This document shows positions 34,162 through 48,874 of a DNA stretch of 64,000 bases, one piece after another. The stretch is from Antiquaquibacter oligotrophicus. Lineage in GTDB: Bacteria > Actinomycetota > Actinomycetes > Actinomycetales > Microbacteriaceae. Under the pieces are notes generated by a model. It ran no database searches, had not been told where the DNA came from, and saw only the letters and a list, made by a program, of their open reading frames with translations. The stretch is from contig NZ_CP085036.1 in NCBI RefSeq assembly GCF_020535405.1, forward strand, positions 248,001 to 312,000, in the 5' to 3' direction. Position 1 is the first letter of the stretch. Each line of letters starts with the position of its first letter. Position numbers and translations under genes: made by a program.

Positions 34162-35082
34162 TCAGCGGGCCCGAGGGTGAGCCGTCGTGTACATATCGCG
34201 CAGGGTGTCTGCGGTCACGAGTGTGTAGATCTGGGTGGTCGCGACCGAGGAGTGCCCCAACAACTCCTGGACGACACGCACGTCAGCTCCGCCCGCGAGC
34301 AGATGAGTCGCGAAGGAATGCCGGAAGGTGTGCGGCGAAATCGTCACACCGAGGTCCGCGCGCTCTGCGGCACTGCGGATGATGAGCCACGCGTTCTGTC
34401 GGGACAGTCGATCTCCGCGCATCCCGAGGAACAGGGCTGGAGTCGATCGCCCGGTCGCCGACAAGGTGGGGCGCGCGCGAACCAGGTACGCCCCCAAGGC
34501 TTCCCTTGCGAAACTTCCTACGGGGACGATGCGCTGCTTGTTGCCCTTTCCCGTCAGACGCACGACGTCGTCGTCGACAAGGTCGTCGACGTTGAGCGAC
34601 ACGATCTCGGAGATGCGGGCGCCCGTGGCGTACAACAGCTCGAGAAGGGCGTGGTCGCGGAGCGAACGGATGTCGTCTCCCTCGGTGGCGCGAAGTACCG
34701 ACTCCATCTGCTCGATCGAGATGGCCTTCGGCAGACGCATGCCGAGCTTCGGAGGGCGTGCGTCGGTCGCGGCATCCGTGGCGGTCATCCCCTCGTCAAG
34801 GAGGAACCGGTGGAGGTTGCGCACAGACGAGAGCATGCGCGCGGTGGATGAGGCGCTGAGCGGGCGCTCCGGCCGCGTGCGCAACCACGTCGCGAACTCC
34901 GCGACGTGCGCCGAGGTGACGTCGGTCGCGTCGGTCACGGTGCGCTCGGCAAGGAAGGTCGCATACACGTCGAGGTCGCGGCGATAGGCCTGCACCGTGT
35001 TGGCGGAGAGTCCGCGCTCGATCGTGACGTGCCGGAGGTACCGACCGATGCCGTCGGCTAGTGAGTGACGGGTGGTCGTCAC
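34162..35082 (-). CDS. xerD: Site-specific tyrosine recombinase XerD
   Basis: The 306-residue recombinase has the SAM-like N-domain (YLRHVTIERGLSANTVQAYR) and the catalytic set: R in ATGARISEIVSL, K in TGKGNKQR, HTFRHSFATHLL, the second H in ELLGHSSVATTQ and Y in IYTLV. The position next to the ParA and ScpA genes marks it as chromosomal XerD (dif resolution), not a phage integrase. GTG 35082 overlaps the upstream NUDIX stop (GTGA). Confidence 0.94.
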   Translation of the reverse strand: MTTTRHSLADGIGRYLRHVTIERGLSANTVQAYRRDLDVYATFLAERTVTDATDVTSAHVAEFATWLRTRPERPLSASSTARMLSSVRNLHRFLLDEGMTATDAATDARPPKLGMRLPKAISIEQMESVLRATEGDDIRSLRDHALLELLYATGARISEIVSLNVDDLVDDDVVRLTGKGNKQRIVPVGSFAREALGAYLVRARPTLSATGRSTPALFLGMRGDRLSRQNAWLIIRSAAERADLGVTISPHTFRHSFATHLLAGGADVRVVQELLGHSSVATTQIYTLVTADTLRDMYTTAHPRAR

Positions 35083-35729
35083 GCCTTCACGACGTCGCGC
35101 TGAGACCACGGCGCATCCGGTTCGCCAAGCGAACGCCAGTCACGCGAACGCGCCGCATGTGCGGCGAGCACCGCGATGCAGAGGATCGAGTTCTGGACAC
35201 GGCGCTCGAGCACGGCATCCACGGCGTCCTCGAGTGGAATCCACCGCGAGACGATCTCCGCCTCCTCCTCCGTGCGCTCGAAGGTCTCGTCGGCCGCTGA
35301 CAGATCCCGCGCGAGGTAGACCCGGATCACCTCGTTGCTCCCACCGGGTGTCAGCATCAGGTCGGAGAGCACATTCCAGGTCCCGGCGACGAGATCGACT
35401 TCTTCCGCCAGCTCGCGTTGCGCGGCAAGAAGCGGATCCTCCCCCGGCAGGTCGAGCAGCCCGGCCGGCAACTCCCAATCGCGGGTGCGGATCGGATGCC
35501 GGTACTGCTGAATCACGAGAACCCGACCGTCGTCGTCCATCGCGAGCACGGCAACCGCTCCCGTGTGGTCGACGAAGTCGCGTGTCACCGAGGAGCCCGC
35601 GATATCGAATGTCTCACGGCGGATGTCCCATACCCGGCCCGCGAACTCCCGGGTGGACGAGGTGACCGTCAGCGCGACAGGCTCATCGGCGATCGGCTCG
35701 TCGGTGCCGGTGATCCCCTCAGCGCTCAC
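35079..35729 (-). CDS. ADP-ribose pyrophosphatase-like NUDIX hydrolase
   Basis: The 216-residue protein has the Nudix box in GLLDLPGEDPLLAAQRELAE-EVDL and the preceding QQYRHPIRTRDWELPAG typical of ADP-ribose pyrophosphatases. In actinobacteria this gene regularly sits between pyrG and xerD. The start is a GTG three bases after the pyrG stop, so the mRNA is shared with pyrG. Confidence 0.92.
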   Translation of the reverse strand: MSAEGITGTDEPIADEPVALTVTSSTREFAGRVWDIRRETFDIAGSSVTRDFVDHTGAVAVLAMDDDGRVLVIQQYRHPIRTRDWELPAGLLDLPGEDPLLAAQRELAEEVDLVAGTWNVLSDLMLTPGGSNEVIRVYLARDLSAADETFERTEEEAEIVSRWIPLEDAVDAVLERRVQNSILCIAVLAAHAARSRDWRSLGEPDAPWSQRDVVKA

Positions 35730-35732
35730 CGA

Positions 35733-37430
35733 TCAGGCCTCTTCTGGCTCAGGAACCTCGAACAAACGCGACGCCTGCTGACGTTCGAGCGCGGCCCCCA
35801 CGAGTCCGCGGAACAGCGGGTGGGCGCGGTTGGGGCGCGAGCGCAGCTCCGGGTGGGCCTGCGTTCCGACGTAGAAAGGATGCACGTCCCGCGGTAGCTC
35901 GACGAACTCGACGAGGGTGCGGTCCGGGGAGATTCCGGAGAACTTTAGTCCGGCATCCGCGATCTGCTGACGGTAGGCGTTGTTGACCTCGTAGCGATGG
36001 CGGTGACGCTCGGCGATCGACGACGCTCCGTAGAGCTCCTCGACGATCGAACCGGGTTCGAGCGCCGCCTCGTAGAGGCCGAGACGCATCGTGCCGCCGA
36101 GATTTCCGTCGGCGATGATGTCGACCTGCTCTGCCATCGTCGCGATAACCGGGAATTCGGTCTCCGGATCGAACTCCGAAGAGGATGCTCCGCTGAGACC
36201 GGCGACGTCCCGCGCGTACTCGATCACCATGCACTGAAGTCCGAGGCACAGGCCGAGGGCGGGGATGCCGTTCTCGCGGGCGAACTTGAGAGCCCCGAGT
36301 TTGCCCTCGATGCCGCGCACCCCGAACCCACCGGGAACGAGGATGCCGTCCAGATCGCCGAGCATGCGTGCTGCACCCTCGGGTGTCTCGCACTCGTCCG
36401 AGGGCACCCACCGGATGGCGACCTTGGACTGGTGGGCGAAACCACCGGCCTTGAGCGCCTCCGTCACCGAAAGGTAGGCGTCCGGCAGGTCGATGTACTT
36501 GCCGACGAGACCAATCGTGACCTCGTGCTTCGGCTCGTGCACCGACTTCAGGAGCTCGCTCCAGCCGTCCCAGTTCACGTCGTTCGCCTCGAGACCGAGC
36601 TGGTCGATGATGTAGGCGTCGAGGCCCTGGTCGTGGAGCATCGTTGGGATGTCGTAGATGCTCGGCACGTCGACCGCGTTCACGACGGCACGCTCGTCCA
36701 CATCGCACATGAGCGCGATCTTGCGCTTGTTGCTCTCCGAAACCGGCCTATCGCTGCGCAACACGAGCGCGTCGGGCTGGATACCGATCGAGCGCAACGC
36801 CGCGACGGAGTGTTGCGTCGGCTTCGTCTTCTGCTCGCCGGAGGCTCCCATAAAAGGCACGAGCGAGACGTGTACAAAAAACACGTTGCGGCGCGTCAGC
36901 TCGTGACGCACCTGGCGAGCCGCCTCGATGAAGGGCTGGCTCTCGATGTCACCCACCGTTCCACCGATCTCCGTGATGATCACGTCGGGAGCGGGCTCAC
37001 CTGCCGGCCCCGGCTGCGCCTGGAGCCGCATCCGGCGCTTGATCTCGTCGGTGATGTGCGGGATGACCTGCACGGTGTCGCCCAGGTACTCGCCGCGGCG
37101 CTCCCTCGCGATGACCTGCGAGTAGATCTGACCCGTGGTGACATTGGCCGCCTGGTCGAGATTGATGTCGAGGAACCGCTCGTAGTGTCCGATGTCGAGG
37201 TCGGTCTCGGCGCCGTCATCCGTGACGAACACCTCACCGTGCTGGAACGGGTTCATCGTTCCCGGGTCGACGTTCAGGTAAGGGTCGAGCTTCTGCATGA
37301 CCACACGAAGACCTCGTGCGGTGAGAAGGTTGCCCAGACTCGCGGCGGTGAGGCCCTTACCCAGAGAGGAGACAACTCCCCCGGTGACGAAAATGTGCTT
37401 AGTTACGGCCTCGTGCGATTTATCCACCAC
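35733..37430 (-). CDS. pyrG: CTP synthase
   Basis: The 565-residue enzyme has the amidoligase start [20 protein letters not shown] and a C-terminal class-I glutamine amidotransferase domain: oxyanion GGFGVRG, nucleophile Cys in LGLCLGLQC, and the His/Glu pair in AHPELRSRP. It makes CTP from UTP, ATP and glutamine. A GTG at 37430 or 37427 is the start. No attenuator like that of Bacillus pyrG was recognised upstream. Confidence 0.97.
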   Translation of the reverse strand: MVDKSHEAVTKHIFVTGGVVSSLGKGLTAASLGNLLTARGLRVVMQKLDPYLNVDPGTMNPFQHGEVFVTDDGAETDLDIGHYERFLDINLDQAANVTTGQIYSQVIARERRGEYLGDTVQVIPHITDEIKRRMRLQAQPGPAGEPAPDVIITEIGGTVGDIESQPFIEAARQVRHELTRRNVFFVHVSLVPFMGASGEQKTKPTQHSVAALRSIGIQPDALVLRSDRPVSESNKRKIALMCDVDERAVVNAVDVPSIYDIPTMLHDQGLDAYIIDQLGLEANDVNWDGWSELLKSVHEPKHEVTIGLVGKYIDLPDAYLSVTEALKAGGFAHQSKVAIRWVPSDECETPEGAARMLGDLDGILVPGGFGVRGIEGKLGALKFARENGIPALGLCLGLQCMVIEYARDVAGLSGASSSEFDPETEFPVIATMAEQVDIIADGNLGGTMRLGLYEAALEPGSIVEELYGASSIAERHRHRYEVNNAYRQQIADAGLKFSGISPDRTLVEFVELPRDVHPFYVGTQAHPELRSRPNRAHPLFRGLVGAALERQQASRLFEVPEPEEA

Positions 37431-37488
37431 GGGGTTTCATCGTATCCCACGTTCGGCAAGCATTCGCTCGACGCGCGGCGTTGGACCC

Positions 37489-39183
37489 TCAGCTGGCTGA
37501 GGACGACAGCTCGAGGAGTTCCCGAGCGTGTGCGAGACCGCTCTCCGAATCCGGGAGACCCGAGAGCAGTCGGGCCATCTCCGAGAGACGTTCCTCGCCG
37601 CTGAGCTGTTCGACGCTCGACGCAGTTACCGCGCCGTCCCGATCCTTCGTCACTCGAAGATGGTTGGTGGCGAACGCCGCCACTTGCGCGAGATGAGTGA
37701 CGACGATCACCTGTGACGAGGCACTGAGCCTCGCCAGGCGCCTACCCACCTCGATCGCGGAGGCACCACCCACGCCGGCATCGATTTCGTCGAAGACGAA
37801 CGTCGGCACCGGGTCGACACCGGCGAGCACAACCTCGATGGCGAGCATCACTCTCGAGAGTTCACCACCGGATGCTCCGCGCCCGAGCGGGCGCGGCTCG
37901 GCGCCGGGATGCGGCGTGAGGAGGAACTCCACCTGGTCTTTGCCCGTGAGCGCGTAGTCAGGGCGATCCTCCACCCTGATCGTGAGAGTGGAATCCGGCA
38001 TCGCGAGTGCCGCGAGCTCGTCCGTTACCTGCGTTGACAGGCTCGCCGCTGCGGCGGTACGTCGTTGTGTGAGATCGTCCGCGAGCGCAATGACCCGCTC
38101 ACGGTCCCGGTCGACACTCGCACGCAACTGATCAATGCGACTGGAATCGTTGTCGAGTTCGAGGAGCCGTGCGCTGCCCGTGTCGAGAAAATCGATAGCG
38201 TCGTCGAGCGTCGGCCCGTACTGTCGCACGATCGACGCGATGAGCGCTCGGCGCTCGTTCACGGCTTCCAGCTCCCGAGCCCCGTCGGCGTCGAGGGACG
38301 CGAGATAACTCGCAAGGCTCGTCGAGGCGTCAGAGACGGCCGCGGATGCAGCGGTCAGCGCCTCGATGACCGGTGCGAGACTCGCGTCGTGGTGCGCAAC
38401 GCGCTCAAGCTCGCGCCGGGCGGCACCGAGCAGTCCGATGGCGTCGGTCGTGTCATCCGCCGCGTCCGATGACAGGAGACCGTGGGCCTGGGCCGCCGCG
38501 AAGCGCAGCCCCTCGAGGTTGCTGAGAACATCCGCACGCTCGGCCAGTGCGAGGTCCTCACCACGCTCGGGCGCGACCTCTTCGATCTCCACGAGAGCAG
38601 CGCGAACCTCCATCGCTTCGCGCTCTCGAGAATCGCCTTCGGCGATGAGAACGTCGAGTTCTCCCTGAGAGACCTGCCACTGACGGAAATGAGTCGAGTA
38701 CTCGTCGATGAGGCGCGCGAGGTCGGGCCCGCCGAATCGGTCGAGAGCCTCGCGCTGTGCTGTTGCCGACCGCAACCGCACCTGGTCAGACTGACCGTGC
38801 ACAACAACGAGCTGCTCTCCGATCTCCGACAGCACCCCGACGGGTGCGCTACGACCGCCGACGGTGGCGCGGCTGCGACCCTCCGCCGAGACGGACCGGC
38901 TGAGGATGAGTTCGCCGTCGTCGACCTCACCGCCAGCGTCGCGTACCCGATCGGCAACGGGCCCGTCGGCATCCACGAGCCAACGACCTTCCACGGCGGC
39001 ACCGTCCGCTCCCGAGCGGATCGCCCCCGTGTCGGCACGCGAGCCGAGGAGCAGTCCGAGCGCGGAGACAACCATCGTCTTACCGGCCCCCGTTTCACCG
39101 GTCACGGCAGTGAATCCGGCACCGAGCGGCAGATGTGCCTGGGCGATGACCCCGAGATCGCGAATGGAGATCTCCTCGATCAC
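37489..39183 (-). CDS. recN: DNA repair protein RecN
   Basis: The 564-residue SMC-like ATPase has Walker A TGETGAGKTMVVSAL near the N-terminus, long coiled-coil arms (~165-345), and the C-terminal signature ASGGELSRVMLAIE with Walker B VFDEIDAGVGG. It works in double-strand-break repair. The GTG at 39183 overlaps the NAD kinase stop by four bases (GTGA). Confidence 0.95.
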   Translation of the reverse strand: MIEEISIRDLGVIAQAHLPLGAGFTAVTGETGAGKTMVVSALGLLLGSRADTGAIRSGADGAAVEGRWLVDADGPVADRVRDAGGEVDDGELILSRSVSAEGRSRATVGGRSAPVGVLSEIGEQLVVVHGQSDQVRLRSATAQREALDRFGGPDLARLIDEYSTHFRQWQVSQGELDVLIAEGDSREREAMEVRAALVEIEEVAPERGEDLALAERADVLSNLEGLRFAAAQAHGLLSSDAADDTTDAIGLLGAARRELERVAHHDASLAPVIEALTAASAAVSDASTSLASYLASLDADGARELEAVNERRALIASIVRQYGPTLDDAIDFLDTGSARLLELDNDSSRIDQLRASVDRDRERVIALADDLTQRRTAAAASLSTQVTDELAALAMPDSTLTIRVEDRPDYALTGKDQVEFLLTPHPGAEPRPLGRGASGGELSRVMLAIEVVLAGVDPVPTFVFDEIDAGVGGASAIEVGRRLARLSASSQVIVVTHLAQVAAFATNHLRVTKDRDGAVTASSVEQLSGEERLSEMARLLSGLPDSESGLAHARELLELSSSAS

Positions 39184-40106
39184 GGCTTCGCGCCCTCCTC
39201 GCTTCCCGGTCCCCGCCACCCCGTCACCGGGAGGGCGAATTTGCGCACGAGCCGGTCGGTGAACGGAGCCTGCGCCAACCGGGCGAGCCGAACAGGGATC
39301 GGGGAACGTCGCACAACAACCCTGGCGCGCGGAGGCAGATCGAAGGTGCGACGTCCATCGCACCACAGCACAGCGCCACCGGGCGTGCGCTCGAGGATTT
39401 CCACGGCGAGGGCCGATTCGGGGCTCACGACCAGCGGTCGCGCGAACAGGGCGTGCGCACTGATCGGCACGAGCAGCATCGCGTCGAGGGCCGGCCACAC
39501 CACGGGGCCCCCAGCAGAGAACGAGTAGGCAGTCGAGCCGGTGGGGGTGGACATCACCACGCCGTCGCATCCGAAGGATGACAGGGGCCGACCGTCTACC
39601 TCGATGACCACCTCGAGCATGCGCTCCCGATTGGCCTTCTCCACCGACGCCTCATTGAGCGCCCACGTCTCGTAGATGACCTCTCCGTCGAGCTTGACCC
39701 GCACCGAGAGGGTCATGCGCTCTTCGACCTGGTAGTCCCTCGCGAGGGCACGGGCAATGGTCTCTCCGAGTTCCTCGCGCTCACTCTCGGCAAGGAATCC
39801 GACGTGCCCGAGATTGACCCCCAGCAGCGGCGCGGAACAGCCGCGAGCTAACTCGGATGCCCGAAGAATGGTGCCGTCGCCACCGAGCACGATGACCAGC
39901 TCGAGGTCGCGGCGGTCGACATCGACGTCGAGTAACGCGGCTCCGCTGAGGTCAGGCGCCGCCTGGACGATCTCGAGATGGCCGTCCTCGGGCAGGACGG
40001 GCACGATGCCGCCACCGACGAGCTGTCGGCACACCTCGATGGCCGCATCGAGGGAATCGGCTCGTCCGGTGTGCGCGACAACGAGGATGTGCCGATCGGA
40101 TGTCAC
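39180..40106 (-). CDS. nadK: NAD kinase
   Basis: The 308-residue enzyme phosphorylates NAD to NADP. It shows VIVLGGDGTILRAS (the GGDG motif), GVNLGHVGFLAE, the NE motif ALNEASVEKAN, and STPTGSTAYSFSAGGP. The GTG at 40106 gives the normal N-terminus (RHILVVAHTGR). It is coupled to recN downstream and follows tlyA by ~28 bp. Confidence 0.95.
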   Translation of the reverse strand: MTSDRHILVVAHTGRADSLDAAIEVCRQLVGGGIVPVLPEDGHLEIVQAAPDLSGAALLDVDVDRRDLELVIVLGGDGTILRASELARGCSAPLLGVNLGHVGFLAESEREELGETIARALARDYQVEERMTLSVRVKLDGEVIYETWALNEASVEKANRERMLEVVIEVDGRPLSSFGCDGVVMSTPTGSTAYSFSAGGPVVWPALDAMLLVPISAHALFARPLVVSPESALAVEILERTPGGAVLWCDGRRTFDLPPRARVVVRRSPIPVRLARLAQAPFTDRLVRKFALPVTGWRGPGSEEGAKP

Positions 40107-40134
40107 GAGCCCTCCACGTCCTGATGCGAGCGCG

Positions 40135-40929
40135 TCACGCGATCGCGGAAACGGCTGCACTCCATTCTGCCGGATTGCTGCCGCCTTGCGCGGTTAACCA
40201 GGCCAGATACTCGCGGTTGCCTGCCGACCCGGCGATTGGGGAGGGAAGGATGCCGGCGGTGCCGAGTCCCAGATCCCACGCAGCCCAGAGCACCCCCATC
40301 ACGGCCTCGTCCCGCAGCGCCGCACTGCGCACGATTCCCTCGCGGATTCCGCCCCGCCCCACCTCGAACTGTGGCTTGATGAGCAACACGAAGTCGGCGC
40401 CGAGTTCCGCAACCTCGAGGAGGGCGGGAAGCACGAGGGCCAGCGAGATGAACGACAGATCACCGACGACGAGGCTCGGGCGCGCGTCGGATCCCACGAG
40501 CTCTGCGTAGCCCGCGGAGTCGAGGTACCGCGCGTTGACGCCTTCGAGAACCGTCACGCGGGCATCCGTTCTCACCGGTTCCGCTAGTTGCCCGTGGCCG
40601 ACGTCGAGTGCGACGACGCTGGAGGCGCCACGCTCGAGCAGAACCTGGGTGAATCCCCCCGTGGAGGCCCCTACGTCGAGTGCGCTCCGGCCCGCTGGGT
40701 CGATGGAGAAGCCATCGAGCGCGGCGAGCAGCTTGTGCGCGGCCCGGCTCACGTAGTGGTCGGGCGCCGCGACCTCGAGCCGCTGAGTCTGGCGCACGCG
40801 CGCGGAAGCTTTGACGGAAGGAGCACCATCAACGGTGACGAGGCCCTCGGCGATGAGCGCCGCGGCGTGGGTGCGGGATCGCGCCAGCCCGCGCGCCGCA
40901 AGAGCCGCGTCGAGACGTTGGTCAGTCAT
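40135..40929 (-). CDS. tlyA: rRNA 2'-O-methyltransferase TlyA (hemolysin A family)
   Basis: The 264-residue protein has an N-terminal S4 domain (RLDAALAARGLARSRTHAAA) and an FtsJ-type methyltransferase with SAM motif ALDVGASTGGFTQVLLE and the downstream VVGDLSFISL. TlyA methylates 16S and 23S rRNA riboses, and its loss gives capreomycin resistance in mycobacteria. The ATG overlaps the small upstream gene by 8 bases. Confidence 0.94.
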   Translation of the reverse strand: MTDQRLDAALAARGLARSRTHAAALIAEGLVTVDGAPSVKASARVRQTQRLEVAAPDHYVSRAAHKLLAALDGFSIDPAGRSALDVGASTGGFTQVLLERGASSVVALDVGHGQLAEPVRTDARVTVLEGVNARYLDSAGYAELVGSDARPSLVVGDLSFISLALVLPALLEVAELGADFVLLIKPQFEVGRGGIREGIVRSAALRDEAVMGVLWAAWDLGLGTAGILPSPIAGSAGNREYLAWLTAQGGSNPAEWSAAVSAIA

Positions 40930-41095
40930 GCGCTCCGAGTCGAGACGCGCTCTCCAATCGCGCAGCGAGTTCGTCATAGACCTGACCGAGCGCGGCCGCG
41001 CGTGTTTCGAGCGGCTGATCTTCGATCACACGAAGTCGCGAAACGAGAGAATCATCGGTCGACGACTCGGAGGCGGGGTGAGGCTCGCTGCTCAT
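40922..41095 (-). CDS. Small conserved protein between HAD and tlyA genes
   Basis: A 57-residue acidic peptide (VSRLRVIEDQPLETRAAALG, VYDELAARLE) starting at the ATG 41095, two bases before the HAD stop and ending within tlyA. A small gene at this position is common in actinobacterial clusters of this type. Its helical pattern suggests a short coiled coil. The function is unknown. Confidence 0.7.
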   Translation of the reverse strand: MSSEPHPASESSTDDSLVSRLRVIEDQPLETRAAALGQVYDELAARLESASRLGAHD

Positions 41096-41096
41096 G

Positions 41097-42092
41097 TCAC
41101 GAATATAGTTCCGCCGGCACGTCGAGCCCGTAGATTGCCGCGCCCGAGTTCCAGATCGCGGCCGCTCCGGCACGCAACAGGTCGATTCCGCTGCCCGATT
41201 CGACGGTGATCACGTGAGCGCGTCGGCGCACCCGCGCATCCCGCACGATCGTGAGCACCGAATCGCCCTCGTCGACAGTCATCGTCTCCGGGTAGTCCTC
41301 GTGAAGCGATCGCAGGTCGTCGACGATGTAGGTCGGTCGTTGGTCGGGCACGGCTGCCAAGACCTGCTTCGCCTGGTCAATGCCCGTAAGAACGAGCACC
41401 GAAGGAATCCCGGCACGATTAGCGCCCAGGATGTCTGTGTCGAGCCGATCTCCGAGCATGAGCGCCCGGCGCGAACCGAATCGCCGAAATGCCTCATCAA
41501 AGATCGCGACCTCCGGCTTTCCGGCGACCACCGGCAATCTGCCGACCGCCGTGTGAACGGCGGAGACAAGAGTTCCGTTTCCGGGCGCGGTGCCGCGCGC
41601 CTGCGGGATCGTCCAGTCGGTGTTGGTGGCGACCCAAGGAATGGATGCGCCGGCCTCACCCCCGAGCACAAACGCCGCCTCGGCGAGCTGAAGCCAGCCC
41701 ACGGACGGGTCGAAGCCCTGGACCACCGCGGCCGGATTGTCATCACCGGTTCGCGTCACGATAAAACCACGGCGTTCGAGTTCAACGGTGAGACCTTCGC
41801 CGCCCACAACGAGAATCGTGGAGCCCGCCGGCACCAACTCGGCCAGCAGTGTCATCGCGGCCTGGGGCGAGGTGACAACATCCTCCGGCGCAACACGCAG
41901 CCCCAGGTCGGACAGGTGAGCGGCAACCGTCGCGTCTGAGCGAGACGCATTGTTGGTGAGGTAACCCACCCGGATCGCGGAATCAAGAGCGTTTATGCTT
42001 TCGACGGCATATTCGATAGCGTTTGGTCCGCGATAGATCACACCATCGAGATCCGCGAGAACAACATCGATCTCGCGCAAGACGCTACTCAC
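41097..42092 (-). CDS. HAD-IIA family hydrolase
   Basis: The 331-residue protein has the HAD nucleophile motif VVLADLDGVIYRGP (res ~10-23), motif II YLTNNASRSD, the IIA cap domain, and motif III/IV LMLGDRLDTDILGA, resembling NagD / p-nitrophenyl phosphatase-like sugar-phosphatases. The substrate is not known. Its GTG start overlaps the TPR-gene stop by 8 bases. Confidence 0.9.
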   Translation of the reverse strand: MSSVLREIDVVLADLDGVIYRGPNAIEYAVESINALDSAIRVGYLTNNASRSDATVAAHLSDLGLRVAPEDVVTSPQAAMTLLAELVPAGSTILVVGGEGLTVELERRGFIVTRTGDDNPAAVVQGFDPSVGWLQLAEAAFVLGGEAGASIPWVATNTDWTIPQARGTAPGNGTLVSAVHTAVGRLPVVAGKPEVAIFDEAFRRFGSRRALMLGDRLDTDILGANRAGIPSVLVLTGIDQAKQVLAAVPDQRPTYIVDDLRSLHEDYPETMTVDEGDSVLTIVRDARVRRRAHVITVESGSGIDLLRAGAAAIWNSGAAIYGLDVPAELYS

Positions 42093-43005
42093 TCGACTCG
42101 ACCTCTTCTTCTTCGACGATCTCGATTGTGTCAGGCGCGGGGTCTAGTGCCTCGGCGGCGACATCCGCCCGCCTCCACCACGTCGCGGCTTCCTCCTCGC
42201 GGCCGAGGTCCTCGAGGACGGTCGCGTAGGCGGCAAAGAGCGCTGGGCTGTAGGAGTACGCGGTAGTGGGGTCGAGCTGAGGAATCTCGAGCTCGAGGAG
42301 CGCGGCCTCCGCGTCGCCCTGATCCAGGCGCGCGCCGGACATGGCGATGGCAAGCTCCACCTGCACGGGCACCGGCAGAGAGGAACGAGTGACCGACCTG
42401 CCCAACTCGAGAGCCCGGTCTGGGCGACCCAAACCTCGTTCGCTGTCCACCATGAGAGGCAACTGATCGTCGCGACCGGTGATGCGCCGATAGGTCCGCA
42501 ATTCACGAAGCGCGAGACCGAAGTCCCCCGTCGCGTAGGCGGTGATCGCCAGTGACTCGCGCACGATACCGATTCGGCCACCTCGACGAGCCGCGGATGT
42601 CGCGTGCCGGTGGGCAAGCTCGGGATCCTCCTCGATCAGCTGAGCAGCCATGGCGAGGTGGCGAGCTACGAACTCCTGGTTCTCCTTGGTCAGAGTCTTG
42701 AGCTCATTGCGCGCCCCACGCTCGAGATGCTCAGGAGTGACGCTGTCCGGTAGATCGGGATCATCGTGCCGGGGTCGAACCGACCGCGTGCCGAACGGGT
42801 CGCGGTTGACCTCTGGCTCGCGGGCATCTCTGTCGCCGCGAGCCGGCTTACCATCGCGAGTCCAGAGTCGTTTCTCGCCATCCCGGTCGGATGAACGCCG
42901 CGGCTGCGAACCACGGTCGTTACCGCCGCGACGCGGACGGTCGGAGGAACCCGAAGGGCCCGATCGGCGTGGGCGCGATGACCTATCGTCCCGCGAATCC
43001 GTCAT
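42085..43005 (-). CDS. Tetratricopeptide-repeat protein with basic disordered N-terminus
   Basis: The 306-residue protein has a ~70-residue Arg/Gly/Ser/Asp-rich low-complexity N-terminus, which could contact RNA, followed by TPR-type helices (ELAHRHATSAARRGGRIGIV, ITAYATGDFGLALRELRTY, YATVLEDLGREEEAATWWR). Proteins like this regularly head the HAD-tlyA-nadK-recN cluster in Microbacteriaceae. The exact role is unknown. It is the first gene of the minus-strand block, just beyond the rRNA terminator. Confidence 0.82.
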   Translation of the reverse strand: MTDSRDDRSSRPRRSGPSGSSDRPRRGGNDRGSQPRRSSDRDGEKRLWTRDGKPARGDRDAREPEVNRDPFGTRSVRPRHDDPDLPDSVTPEHLERGARNELKTLTKENQEFVARHLAMAAQLIEEDPELAHRHATSAARRGGRIGIVRESLAITAYATGDFGLALRELRTYRRITGRDDQLPLMVDSERGLGRPDRALELGRSVTRSSLPVPVQVELAIAMSGARLDQGDAEAALLELEIPQLDPTTAYSYSPALFAAYATVLEDLGREEEAATWWRRADVAAEALDPAPDTIEIVEEEEVESSE

Positions 43006-43046
43006 TCTGAGCCTCCTGCTCGTCGCTCATCGAGCGCGTTAACGCA

Positions 43047-43079
43047 AAATGGCCACCATTCAAAGAATGGTGGCCATTT
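43047..43079 (-). terminator. rRNA operon terminator
   Basis: AAATGGCCACCATTC (43047-43061) and GAATGGTGGCCATTT (43065-43079) form a perfect 15-bp stem around AAA, just after the 5S gene in its reading direction. Confidence 0.9.
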
Positions 43080-43088
43080 CACAAAGAA

Positions 43089-43206
43089 GTCCGGCGGTGT
43101 CCTACTCTCCCACAAGGTCCCCCTTGCAGTACCATCGGCGCAGAGAGTCTTAGCTTCCGGGTTCGGAATGTGACCGGGCGTTTCCCTCTCGCTATGGCCG
43201 CCGAAA
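43089..43206 (-). rRNA. rrf: 5S ribosomal RNA
   Basis: A ~118-nt gene on the minus strand. The complementary ends GTTTCGGCGG...CCGCCGGAC and internal blocks (GAGAGGGAAACGCCCGGTCA, GGGAGAGTAGGACACCGCC) are those of bacterial 5S rRNA. It ends just before the terminator hairpin. End positions are good to a few bases. Confidence 0.93.
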
Positions 43207-43329
43207 CACTATTGATTTATGTATCAGTACGTGGCCAGAACGTGTGTTCTGGGCGCGATTCCCGACCGTAAATCGGGAACCACAAAGTGGACGCGAATAT
43301 CTTCTCATTCACCCTCGAAGGGTGGAGTG

Positions 43330-48396
<5,067 letters not shown>

Positions 48397-48874
48397 AATG
48401 TTTATGCGTCATCATCGCCTCCGGAATGGGAGGACAGACAATGACAAGTTTGAAACTGACAAGAACAAATCATTACTGACTTGCTTGTTTTGTTTATATC
48501 TATTCCAAAGGAATCCGTAGCTAACCGAAGTTAGCCAACGGGTTTTTGGCATTTGACATTGTGCACGCTGTTGAGTTCTCAAGGATCGGGCGCTCCTGCT
48601 ACTCCACCTCGCGGTTTCGTTTCAGGGCAACTGCTCTAACCTACCACCAAGAGTGTAGTCGTCAATTCGACTCGCCGGAGAAGAAATTCTTCGGCTTCAC
48701 TGCTTGAGTGGATTTTCACCCTAGTCCTGGAAGAACGAACTTATCCAGTTCGCCTTGCTTGGGGGTGTTTGTCCCGCTTGAGGCCGGGAAGTTGAGGGCT
48801 TCAGCCGCTCCGAACTTTCCGCACCTTTGGGGTGACGAGTGATTACATTACGTGGATGTTGGGGGGCCTGCAAG
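48397..48874 (-). promoter_or_regulatory. rRNA operon promoter and leader
   Basis: On the minus strand TTGACG (48665-48660) and TAGGTT (48643-48638) are spaced 16 bp apart and fit an actinobacterial rrn promoter. The leader then contains TTGAGAACTCAACAGCGTGC (near 48560-48580), a conserved processing/antitermination box also found in the spacer. No gene lies in this stretch. Confidence 0.65.

Noticed and set aside
34162..35082. XerD as the island integrase
   Set aside because: It sits in the conserved core cluster with ParA, ScpA and NUDIX genes and is 10 kb beyond the tRNA, so it is chromosomal XerD.
35997..37604. A 535-codon plus-strand frame opposite pyrG
   Set aside because: It is antisense to a certain CTP synthase gene. 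High GC at third positions keeps such antisense frames open.
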